From: CAVVZJ01 sp963752755
GTDB taxonomy: Bacteria > Planctomycetota > Planctomycetia > Isosphaerales > Isosphaeraceae
Assembly: GCA_963752755.1 (NCBI GenBank)
Contig: CAVVZJ010000014.1
Span: forward strand, 558,001-622,000
DNA length: 64,000 nucleotides
Direction: 5' to 3'
Under the pieces are notes generated by a model, which was given only the letters and a program-made list of their open reading frames with translations, ran no database searches and was not told where the DNA came from. Shown here piece by piece: positions 50,722 to 61,100 of the stretch. Made by a program: the position numbers and the translations under genes. Each line of letters opens with the position of its first letter. Positions within the stretch are counted from its first letter, which is position 1.

Positions 50722-50949
50722 ACGTCCCTGGCATCGGGCCGACCAGCGTCCGGATGTGATAAGATGGAGCATCCAGGGCGAACGGACCTTGCGGCAGACC
50801 CAACGTCCACGTTCCTCGTGTCGGACGGTCCACCCGAGGATCCAACAAGGCGGTTTTCCATGACGGTCGACAACTAGGTTGTGGACCAGGGAGGTCCCCA
50901 TTCGAGGCGCCGGAGGCGAGGGCGAACCCATCAATCATTCCGGTGAGAC

Positions 50950-52393
50950 ATGCCCGGATCTCGCGTCAATCGGGGTTGGACGAGGGTTGCCATCGCTCTC
51001 GCGGCATCCCTGGCGGCGTTCCTTTGCGTCGTGTGGTCTCAACCTCCGGCCTCGGGCGATACCCCGGTCGCGAACCGGCCGAGGCCGGGCGGACGCCGGC
51101 CTTCTCTGGAAAGGCACGGGCTCCTGCGCCTCGGGGCCTTGCCACGGCGGGCCAGTCAGCTCCGGGCTGCCCTGGCGGCGAGTACGGGCTCTATCGTGGA
51201 TGCCGATCCCCACGGTCGAGCCTATGCCGTCCTGACCACGGACCGCTCCCGCCGGATCGCCTCGCTCTATCGTGGACATCCCGCCCAGGCTGAGATGGAT
51301 GCGCTCTGCCTGAGCTGTCATGTCCGACCCGACATCGAGCACTCGCCGCAGAGTCCCGAGTATGCTCTCGAAGACGGTGTTGGCTGCGAGAGCTGCCACG
51401 GCGCCGCCCAGAACTGGCTTGCGTTGCACACCACCGCCGGCTGGAAAGGGCTTGAACCCCAGCAGAAGGCCCAGTATGGCCTCGTGCCGCTGACCGATCT
51501 CGTAACACGGATTGAGCGATGCACCGTCTGCCACGTCGGCACACCCGAGGCCGAGGTCAACCACGACCTCATCGCCGCCGGCCACCCACGGATGAACTTC
51601 GAGTTCGCCTCCTTCCATGCCATCTACCCCAAACACTGGGACACACGAAGGGACAAGGCCCTTCATCCCGACTTCGAGGCCCGCGCCTGGCTGATCGGCC
51701 AGGTGGTGTCCGCCCGCTCGTCGCTCCAGCTCCTCGCCGCTCGTGCCCGCGCCGCCCAGCCTCACTCCGACGGCTCCCGATCCGCGCCCTGGCCCGAGCT
51801 TTCTGAATACGGATGTTTCGCCTGCCACCAGAACCTCACCGGACCCGGTAAGCCCGACGAGACGTTCGCCCGTCCCGAGAACGTCAAGCCGGGGCTTCCG
51901 CCCTGGAACACCTGGTATCTGCCCATGCTCCAGCGTCGGTCTGCCACCCGTGCTCGGTGAGAATCCGATGGTCGACGGATCGAGCTTCTCCAATCTGAAT
52001 CGCGAGATGAGCCGCGCCATCCCGGATCCGTTGAACATCGCCCGCCTGGCCGACGCCGCCGCCCATGATCTCGACGGCTGGCTCGTGAAGCTGCGGTATC
52101 AACCCCTCGACGCCCGTCGTGTCCGCGTCCTGATGCAGACCCTTGCCGCCAAAGGTCAAGCCGCCGGCGCTTCGAACTGGGATCACGACGCCCAGCTCTA
52201 CCTGTCCCTCGCCGCCCTCTTCAACGCGCACGACGACCTCCGGCCTGCATCCTTCGATCCCCGTGTAAAGTCAAAGCTGGAGACGATGCGCCAGGTTCTG
52301 AACTTCCGGCCAGACTTTGACAGTCCCATCGACTATGACCCGCGACGGTTTGACGGTCCCTTGAACGACTTCCTCGACTCCCTGAGCCGCTAG
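50950..52393 (+). CDS. Periplasmic pentaheme cytochrome c, second paralogue (frame-broken)
   Basis: About 480 residues after correction. A signal anchor (VAIALAASLAAFLCVVW) is followed by GLLWKGTGSCASGPCHGG, a C-X4-C-H heme site in another frame, and then ADPHGRAYAVLTTDRSR, CLSCH, CESCH, CTVCH, EVNHDLIAAGHPRMNFEF and CFACH. The helical C-terminus (DGWLVKLRYQPLDARRVRV) is in a third frame. Four breaks near 51092, 51163, 51200 and 51950 all shift the frame by the same +1. Same motif order as the proteins at 41565 and 52403. Confidence 0.8.
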
Positions 52394-52402
52394 GACCCCG
52401 CC

Positions 52403-54041
52403 ATGTCCGCCACGACGCTCCGCGCCCCGCTCTCGCTCGCCGTCACCGCGGCCTTCGTGACGGCCGCCCTCGGGCTGGCCGGCCCCGGTCGCGGTGCCCA
52501 GCCGGTCCAGGATCAGGCGAAGGCCAGGCCCGTCGCTGTGCCCAAGGCGCCCAACGGTCTCACCAAACGCTATTACCCAGCACAACTCGGCTGCGGCCTC
52601 TGCCATTCGCAGCCGAATCCCCAGTTTACCACCAACCTCGTCCTCCTCAAGGAACTGCCCATCTGGAAGGACCAGGACCGCCACGCCGACGCCTTCCATG
52701 CGATCCTGCCGAAGTCCGAATCGATGAGTAAGATCCTGGGCTACGATGTCACCAAAGCCCAGCGCTGCCTGAGCTGCCACGCCCCTGGCTATCACGCCCC
52801 GATCGACGTCCCGGCCGCCAACGTCGAGACGGTCCGCGAGAGTCTCCGCCAGGAGGGCGTCTCCTGCAGCGCCTGTCACGGCGCCTATGTCGAATGGGTT
52901 CAGCAGCACCAACCGGGCCTCGGCAATCCGAACTGGCGGAACATCTCGGCCGTTGAGAAGCAGGAGAAGTACGGCCTGATGGACCTCCGTGACCCCGCCC
53001 GCCGGACGGCTCTTTGCGTCACCTGCCACGTCGGCGACCCGGCGAACGACAAGGTCGTCACCCACGAGATGTACGCCGCCGGCCATCCTCCATTGCCCAG
53101 CTTCGAGGTCTGGACGTTCAGCCAGCAGGTCCCCCACCACTGGATGGAACCCTCCGAGGTCCCCTACCTCAAGGAAGCCGCCGAGAAAGGCGATAAGGAA
53201 ATCCTCAAGAATTATCACTATGACCCCGAAGAGAAGCTTCCAACCAAGTTCGTCGTTTATGGTGGCGTGGCGAACCTCCGCGAGACGATGGGCCTGATCG
53301 CCTTCGAGATGAACGCCCGCGTCAACGACCCCAGGAACCACGTCCCCGACTTCGCCCGTTACGACTGCTACGCATGCCACCACGACCTGAAGGTTAACGG
53401 CTGGCGGCCCGAGCGTGGGTTCGGCTGGCGGCCTGGCCACATGTACCCGATCACGCCCGGACGCGTCCCACCGCCCGCCTGGCCCCTGGAACTCGTGGAC
53501 CTCGCGATCGTCGCCGCCACCGACAACGAGGACGCCGCCGAACAGCAGCGGGCCGCCTATCGGACTCACGTCAAGGCCCTCTACGACGCCTTCAACGCCC
53601 AGCAATACGCCGATCCGAAACTCGCCCGTTCCGCCGCGGATCAACTGCGATGTCTGGGCCGACCGATTACTCGAACAGCTTCGCTTCCGCGAGGACAAGA
53701 CCGCTCTCTTCAACCGCCCCACCGCCCTCCGCCTCCTCCGGCGGATCACCACTCTGGCCACCGAGGACGTCCCCGACTTCGAGACCGCCCGCCAGCTCGC
53801 CTGGGCCTTCCGCGACATCTACCAGAGCCTCGACGAGAAGCCAGCCGGCGACGCCGCCATCAACGAGTCGCTCCAGTCCCTTAAGGTCGCCCTCCAGCTC
53901 AACCTTTACGAATCCGGCGAAAAGGAGCCTCAAAGTATCGAGTCGGTCGTCGGCGGTCGGCTTGAAAAGCTCAATGACTACGATCCAGCCCAGACTCGCC
54001 AGCAATTCGAGAAGCTCGGGAGCCTCCTCCCCGAATCCTGA
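52403..54041 (+). CDS. Periplasmic pentaheme cytochrome c, third paralogue (frame-broken)
   Basis: About 545 residues. A signal peptide (LAVTAAFVTAALGLAGPGRG) precedes five heme motifs CGLCH, CLSCH, CSACH, CVTCH and CYACH; here the first site is a normal C-X2-C-H. HEMYAAGHPPLPSFEVW and DCYACHHDLKVNGW match the other two paralogues. A +1 break near 53648 leads to a helical C-terminal 130 residues (VWADRLLEQLRFRE to the stop). It begins 9 bases after the second paralogue, so the two are an operon. Longer insertions near 340-380 distinguish it. Confidence 0.85.
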
Positions 54042-54108
54042 TCGGGATTTTGAGTGATCGATCCCACCACGATCCCGTTTATGAATTGAAAAATAACAAA
54101 AAACCGAT

Positions 54109-54130
54109 GGGAGGAGATCCATTCCCTCCC
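54109..54130. terminator. Hairpin in the convergent spacer
   Basis: GGGAGG (54109-54114) pairs with CCTCCC (54125-54130), 10-base loop, in the 144-base spacer between the convergent pentaheme and decaheme-LVIVD genes. An unusually A-rich run (AAAAATAACAAAAAA-like) lies just before it, so on the minus strand the hairpin is followed by a T-rich run, as expected for an intrinsic terminator of the decaheme-LVIVD gene. Confidence 0.5.
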
Positions 54131-54185
54131 CCGATCGGACTTCTGTCATTTCGACAAGGGTTCTCTCAACCGGAAGGCTGGTCTC

Positions 54186-57100
54186 TCATCGAGGCGCGGC
54201 CGCCGGGATAAGGGGAGGCGGCGGTGCGGGGGCGGGCGCCACGGGCCGCGGCGATGCCGAGGCCGGCACGGCGCCGGATGGAGCGAGCATCCAGGGCGAC
54301 GGCTTCGCGCCGGGGGCCAGCCGATAGAGCCCGGATCGCGGATCGTCGCTGACCTTCCAGATCCAGCCGTTCTTGAGGTAGAGCTTCTGCTGCTCGGCCA
54401 GGCTCAGGGGGCGAGCGCCGACGCGGCCGAAGACGGCGATCTGGTGGCCGCTCTCATCCACCGCGCGGTCGCGGTCGATGCCCTCCGCGACAGCCAAGGC
54501 ATGGCCCTCGTTGGGGAGCTTGAAGGTGGCGATGAGTACCGGCGTCGGCCGCGGGCTGAACCCCTGGTAGCCGGGCGTCTCCGGCGAGGTGAGTTGCAAG
54601 ACGCGGAGGCCGTTCTTTCCGTCGGCAAGGTAGGCGAACTCGCTGGCGTAGGTAACTCCCAGCTTCACGTCGTGCAGGTCGTTGATGCAACCGCCCGCGT
54701 TGAACACCTGGTCCACGAAGGGACGCTCCGGGTTCTCCACGTTGAGGATCACCAGGCCGTTCTCGCCCGCAGCGACGTAGCAGTAGGTCCGGGCGACGTA
54801 GAGCCGGTGTGCGTCGGGCACGTCTACCTTCGTCACGACCCGCGGGTGGGCGATGTCGGTCGTGTCGAGCACGTGGACGCCCTCCTCGTCGCAGACGAAC
54901 CCGTACCGGAACTGCACGCCGATCGACGTCGGCCGGCCAACCTCCTCCGGGCCGAGCACCGAACTGATCCTCGGCTTCGTCGGGTCGGTCAGGTCGATCA
55001 CGACCAGCCCGGCGTCGCAACCCATGTAGGCATAATTCCCGAAGACCTGGATGCTCCGCGCTCCGCAAAGCAGCCCGCCGGGATTGAAGACAACGTCCTT
55101 CTTCACATAGTTGTTCATCGGGTTGCCGTCGAGCAAGGTCCCGGCCCCGACCATGACCAGGCCCTCATACTTGTCGGCAACGTAGATGTACGCATAGACG
55201 AGGCTGACCTCCGCCTCGCGGTTGATCGGGAAGTGCGTGCGGGTCGGGTCGGGGGCGATCGTCGTGGGAGCGGCAACCGCCGTGGCGTACTTCGTGCGGA
55301 CGAAGAACCGCTGCCCCAACGGCGACACCGGCGCCGTCACGATCCGCTCGGAGAACGCCTTGTGGTCGATGAACGCGATGTCGAAGATCCGCAGGCCCCC
55401 TCGCCGCAAGCCGCGTAGGCGTACTCGCCGCGGGCCTGCACGTCGAGGATCTCGGTGTGCTTGGCCAGATGCGGTTGGAGGAACTGGGTGGCGATGTCCA
55501 CCCCCGGGTGCTCGTGGGCATGCTCCAGCAGGCCGCCGCTGGCCACGTGCTCGTGGAATTCCTCGGGATAGGCGAGCTTATGCAGATAGCTTCCGATGAC
55601 CGCCTGCGGCTCCTCCAGCTCGGTGACGGCCACCGCGGCCAGGCCGTGCTCGCCGGCCGCGACCCAGGCATAGCGGCCGATGAAGTTCATGAAGTTCGTG
55701 CCGTGCATGAGAAGCTGGGCCATGATCGCGTTGTTGTCGTCATTGGCCGACGAGGTGGCAGTCGGTGCACGACTTCGTCTCGCTGTGGCCCGGCAAGAAC
55801 GCCTCCGGGGCTACGGGTAGGCCCTTCCAGACGCCTTCCGGATGCGTCGGCGGGCCGCCGCGGACCGTATGCGGCACGTTCGTACTGAAGGCGATGCCGC
55901 TCATCCCCTCCGCCGAGATCGTCTGCTGCTGGACGTAGATCTGTTCACGATTGGCGTTGTAGGAGCTGACATGGATGGCACATGAGGACCGCGACGGATT
56001 GATCCGGTTGCCGGTGACGTCGCCGTCATGGGCGAGCATGAACACGTCGTCGCGCAACGTCTGCCAGTTGTACGCTGTGTAGTTCCGCGATGACGTCGCC
56101 CTCGTCGTGGAGCTGGGGCATCTTCTTGTTGGCCTTCTGCGGCAGGTGGCAGCCGAAGCAGCTCGGGTTCCACGACGAGTGGCAGGCGATGCAGCTCATC
56201 TCGCTGTTGCGGTGGGCCAGATGCGAGTCGTCGCCGTTGGGCACGTTGCCATAGACGAGCGAGCCGTCGGGGGCGAAGCGAACGGTCTTGGCCAGCCGGG
56301 CGCGTTCGTTGTAGTGCTCGCTGTCGGGGTCGATCGTGTCGGCCGCCTGGACGACCTCCCATTGCAGCTCAGGATCGACCACCGAGCGCTGGATGAACTT
56401 GTTGTCGACCTTCTCGAACCGCCGCTTGCCGAACGGCGTCCGCATCGCCGCCAGGTTCCGACCGGGGTGATAGGGCGTGGCCGAAGTGTCGGAGGCGGGG
56501 CCGGACGTGACGAGCGTGGCCCGCTTCGTCACACTGCCGTGGCAGTCAATACACTGGATCTCGATCGCGGCGCGGACCTCGCCGTAGAGCTTGGTGTTGC
56601 CGTGGACGTCCTGCACGAAGTGGCAATCGACGCAGTGCATCCCCTTCTCCAGGTGGATGTCCATCAGGTGCGTCGGGATACCGTCGCGCTGCTTGCCGTG
56701 CTGCTGTTCCTCGCGGTTCGGCGGGATCATGGCCGCCATCAGGCCCTCGGTCGTCGGCTCGCCGATGGGACGGCCGTTGTAGTCGAGGTAGTCGCCGTGC
56801 CGGTCCTTCTTGTAAACCGCCTTGAACGCCCAGCCGTGGCCGTGGTAGTCGGCGAACTGGGTCTTTTCGCCTTGGCTGTTCAGATCCCAGAGATGGGCGA
56901 GGAACTCGGGGTCGGCGAGGTTGTTGTGGGCGTCGATCTCGTTTGGGTTCCGCATCTGAGAGAGTGTGTAATTCCTCGGACGTCGGGTGCTTGCGATGCT
57001 CGGGCCAGATCAGTTCGCCGTCGGTCTCGACGTCCCACCACATGAAGCCGGTGTAGCTATTCATCACGTTGTGCCGGGGTGGACGTGGCAGACGATGCAC

Positions 57101-58279
57101 TGGCTGGTCGGGATCGACGGTGGTGAAGCGGTGCTCGATCGGGTGGCCCGGCTCGTGTCTCGGGATGGTCGGGTCGGGGCTGAAGCTGGTGCCGCGGTTG
57201 CCGAACTTCGCGTAAGGACCCGAGGTGACTCCCCAGCGGTCGTTGGCGTAGATGACGTGGCAGGACGTGCAGCCGCTCGATCGGTAGTCGCCGGGCTGGT
57301 CGTTGGTGCCAAGGAAGTTGGTCGTCGGGTCGAAGCAGCCGGGTCTTGGTCAGGCCGACGAAGACCGGGTCGGTGCGGTTCTTCGTGCCGAGCCCGCGGC
57401 CCGAGACGCCCGGTCTTGGGACGGCCCGGGTCCTCGAAGATGTCCGGGATGCCGACCTCCAGAGGGATGCCGCCGGCCTCGCTCGAAGATACGGAGCACA
57501 TTGCCCGGCTGACTGACCTCGTAGCGCGGCAGGGGGTCGAGGTAGGGCAAGACGCCCTTGGTCACGGATCTCGGCCTCCGTCGGCGGTGGCACCGTCTGG
57601 AGCCGGAGCGGGACGCCGGTCGTCCCGTAAGCCTCGCCGAAGTGAGCCCATTTCAAGGGGTAGGACCCGTTGTTGTACAGAGCCGCCCCCCAGAGCATGC
57701 AGCCGTGGGCCATCATGCTCTTGCGGTTCTGCAAGACCTCCTCGCCGTGGCAGTTCATCGTGCCGCAGCTCATGTGCGCCACGCGGTAATCGCCCGGGTT
57801 GACGAAACGGACGAAATCTGGCGACTCATGGTTCAACAGCGTGTAGGTACGCACCGGGTTCGCCGACTGATGGCCAGGCTTGCGGAAACCTCGGACTGAT
57901 GTGCGCCAGTTCCTTGACGTTCGTGGTCGGGTTGCCGCCGTGGCAATCGACGCAGCCCAGCCGGACCGTCTCCTTGAAGTGCGGGTCGCCGATGCCCTGG
58001 TGACACTGCACGCAGCTCGCGCTCTTGCGCGAACGCCTGCTCGGCGGTCTGCTGCGAGAGGTCGAGTCCCCTGCAATTCCGGCGGCAGCGGAAACGCCTC
58101 GCCACCAGGAGGGATCGGCGGCGCGGGCGAGGTCGGGGAGGGTGGTGGGAGCACCTGGCCCCGAGCTGGCGTTCGCCGTCAGTCCCAGGACTGCCAGCCA
58201 CGAAGCGAACGCGACGAGCGGCCCCGATTCTCAGGCCCGATGGGTGCGGGTGGCGTCGGGAAGGATCGGTCTGAGCCAT
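54186..58279 (-). CDS. Decaheme cytochrome c fused to an LVIVD-type beta-propeller (heavily frame-broken)
   Basis: A very large exported protein of about 1350 residues. A signal peptide core (LVAFASWLAVLGLTANA) is followed by ten heme sites: CVQCH, CVDCH, the C-X4-C-H site CGTMNCH, CTSCH, CIVCH, CVDCH, CIDCH, CIACH, CFGCH and CTDCH. The last 500 residues are repeated strands of the LVIVD kind: AWVAAGEHGLAAVAV, IYVADKYEGLVMVG, AYMGCDAGLVVIDLTDP, YGFVCDEEGVHVLDTTDI, CYVAAGENGLVILNVENP and AYLADGKNGLRVLQLTSP. At least ten frame breaks exist, including near 55395, 55730, 56055, 56955, 57070 and several between 57300 and 58250, so exact residue numbers are uncertain. ATG 58279 has GGAGG upstream. 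It lies directly downstream of the outer-membrane barrel gene. Confidence 0.8.
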
Positions 58280-58469
58280 GCGACTGCTGACCTCCATGTC
58301 AACAGGGGGGCGGAGCCGGTCGATCGGCGAGCCGTTCGGCGCGTCCAGAGACCGGGAATACCGGAATGGGCAAGATCGTCAAGGTCGAGACGCTCGGAAG
58401 ATACCTCTGGCGCGTCAAGGTCAGGGGAACGGTCATAAGAAGAATCGAACTGATCAGCCGCTGCAATCC

Positions 58470-60477
58470 TCAGTAAGCCAGAGTCACGGCCAGGAAGCCG
58501 GCGACGAGCGGGTCGACTCGGCTGTACAGGTTGTTATACAGGTCGCGGAATCCGCCGCCGGGCAGCAGGGTGGAGACGCCGCCGACCACGATGATGTTGT
58601 CGATCAGGAACGGGCCGGTATTCCAGGCCCACGCTGAGGTCGGCACCGATCGAGTTCCGGATATGGCCGTCGAAGAGGAACTGCTCGAGCACGTTGGTCG
58701 CGTCGAACCAGAGGAAGTTGGTGTTGTAGAGGAGTTTGACCTTCTGGGTCAGGTCCATGTCGAATCCCAGGTTATAAAGAACCAGGCCCGGGTTGACGAA
58801 GTTGGCCTGCCCCTGGAACTTGTTCCGGAGGTCGGGGATGAGGCTGAGGCGGTTGACCAGGGGCACGCCGAAGAGGGGGATGAACTGTCGGTTCCAGAAG
58901 CTGAAGATGCCGCCGGCGAACTGCGGGTTGTCGAAGATCGAGTCGAAAGCCGCCAGCGACGCCGTTGTTGATGTTATGGTCGCCCGAGGCCCAGAAGAAC
59001 GAGGTCTTGAAGCGAGCCCAGTCGCGGTCATACGACAGCTCGACGGCCGCCATCGCACCATTGATCCGTTGCGGACGGCCGGCAAGCGGGTTGAGCTGGT
59101 CGCGGCCGAGGGCGTAGTAGAACTGGTGCGTGATGTTGTAGCGGCCAAAGTGGCCGTCGCCGCCCCAGCCGAGATAGGCCGTCTGGACCGAGTGCGGGTA
59201 GAAGATACCCACCGGCGAGGGCCGCACAAGGAAGTGGTTGGCATCGAAGAGGAAGCTGGGACCGTCGTAGTTGTAGTGGACGCTCGCCTGAGCGGTGTAG
59301 CCGGGGACGAGGAAGTCCTGGCGATAGTAATTCGCGATCAAGACATTCTGGTTCCGGTCACGAAAAGTATTGAGCAAGCTATTAATATTCTTTTCCAGCA
59401 TGTCAAAGTACACGATGTTGAACTGGTCGCGCTGGGAGAACCGGGTGCCGAAGAGGCGATAGCCGCGGTTGATGTTGAAGAAATTGAAGCCGCGGAAGTC
59501 GGAGACGAAGAACTGGGAGCCGGCCCGGATCGAGAGGAAGTCGTAATCGGGGCTAAGGTCGGCGAGCTTCTTCTCGAGGAACCACTCTTCGAGGGCGAGG
59601 AAGGTCCGGACACGCTGTACGCCGTTGAGCACGTTCGGGTTGTTGAAGGCTAGCTCCATCAGGTTGGTGTTGTTGACGTTGAAGATCGGCGTGAGCTTGA
59701 GCCGCCAGTCAGGCGGCTTGAACCCAGCGTCACCGTGGAAGAGGTCGAAGGAGAAGCCGAAGAATTGCGAGTAGAAGAACTGGCTCGGCCGGCCGAAGAA
59801 CTGCTCCTCGAAAGGTCGTGACGTGCTCTCGAAAGGCGTCGTGGGCGTGGGAAGCTGCCGCGGCTCGAAGAAGGCGAGGGTGAAGGCGGTCAGGTCGAGG
59901 AAGGTGTGCTGGCCAATGATCGGATAGTCACCCTTGAGTACGTTCTGATTGTAAGGGTCCTTGATGCCACCCAGGAAGTACGGGTAGTCGTCCACCTGCG
60001 GGTTGCCCTTGCCGTAGCGGTCCCAGGCCGGGAATCCGATTCGCCAGCGGTCCTCGACCGGGACGAAGTGGCTGTCGGTCTGCGGCTCGGTCGGCGTCAC
60101 GCTCGACTTGCCGGCGAAACCGAGCGTCGGGAAGGTCGGCAGCCGGAGCAGGCCGAACGGCCGAGCCGCCGAAGGAGGCGGTGTCAGTGGCGGTGGCGAC
60201 TGGAGCGGCCGGCCGATCATGTTGGGACGGACTCCCGGGACCAGATCCGACGCCGACCAGCCTCGTCCTCAACGCCAATCGGCCGCGAAGCGGGCCGGGC
60301 CGGCTCCGTTGAGGGATTACCGATGAAAGTGCCGGCCGGCGGCACCACGGCGCCACCGGGAACCGGCAAGGGTGGCAGGTCGTCGGCCGGTTCCTGCGCC
60401 GCCGTGGTGGCGACAGCAAGAAGAACCGTCGCGAGCCCGAGCCGGGCCGAGCGGCCCAGGTTTGCCGAATGCGCCAT
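58470..60477 (-). CDS. Predicted outer-membrane beta-barrel next to the decaheme gene (frame-broken)
   Basis: About 665 residues. A signal peptide (ARLGLATVLLAVATTAA with a TAA-QE cut) and a proline-rich leader precede a long series of alternating, aromatic-rich strands, for example FEEQFFGRPSQFFYSQFFGF, NRGYRLFGTRFSQRDQFNIV and TAQASVHYNYDGPSFLFDAN, ending in VDPLVAGFLAVTLAY with a terminal aromatic residue as in Bam-assembled barrels. Breaks near 60225, 58960 and 58612. Its product may be a porin. Adjacency to a decaheme c-type protein on the same strand, 190 bases downstream, fits porin-cytochrome pairs, but no sequence likeness to a known MtrB can be claimed. ATG 60477 has GGAGGGAG upstream. 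Confidence 0.72.
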
Positions 60478-61100
60478 GGGCGACTGCTCCCTCCGTCATT
60501 TCTCAGCCGAGGACCGCCTGCATCGTCGCACGGTCGATGTTCCGAGAGCCCCGATCGCGACGGCCGAGCCACCTCGACTGCCAAGGGCCCGCCAACCCCG
60601 TTCCCGTTCCGCCTCGAACCGGGGCTTTGACGCCGGGCCGGCCCCGCCACCGGCCGATCGAAGTCCGCAGGTTCGTTATCGGGATCGACCATGACGATCT
60701 TCAGGGTTTTGCCGGAACTTCGGTTTGATTAGAGATTGAGGGTTACGGAATGCCTCGCAATCCGGTCGACCTGTCTGACATTCGTTTCCTCGCCGAGATT
60801 TCTAGAAGCCCTTGCTGTGAAACTGTTTGCGTCAAATCTTGCGCCCGCACTGGCAGCAACTCGCGTCGGAAAAAATGCGGGACGAGGGCCAGTTTGAATA
60901 AAACTGTGAGGCAAGATGTGCCGATTCTGACGGCAAGCAAGACGCCAGCCCTGACAGGACCGGTCCGCGATGATCCTGGCGGACCAGGGGCCCCAGCAGC
61001 CCACCAGCGACGGCCTGCGCTCGATCTTCTCGGGGAGTTCGTCGGGTGGGCCGTGGCGGCGAGATTTTTCGTCCCCTGCTCCCGGAAGGAAGGGAGATCG
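60478..61100. other. Divergent spacer between the barrel gene and the RTX/GlcG gene
   Basis: About 620 bases. The RTX/GlcG frame stays open back to 60750 but there is no ribosome binding site or family pattern before ATG 61101. AT-rich patches near 60730-60745 and 60890-60912 are possible promoters. No hairpin of note. Confidence 0.4.
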
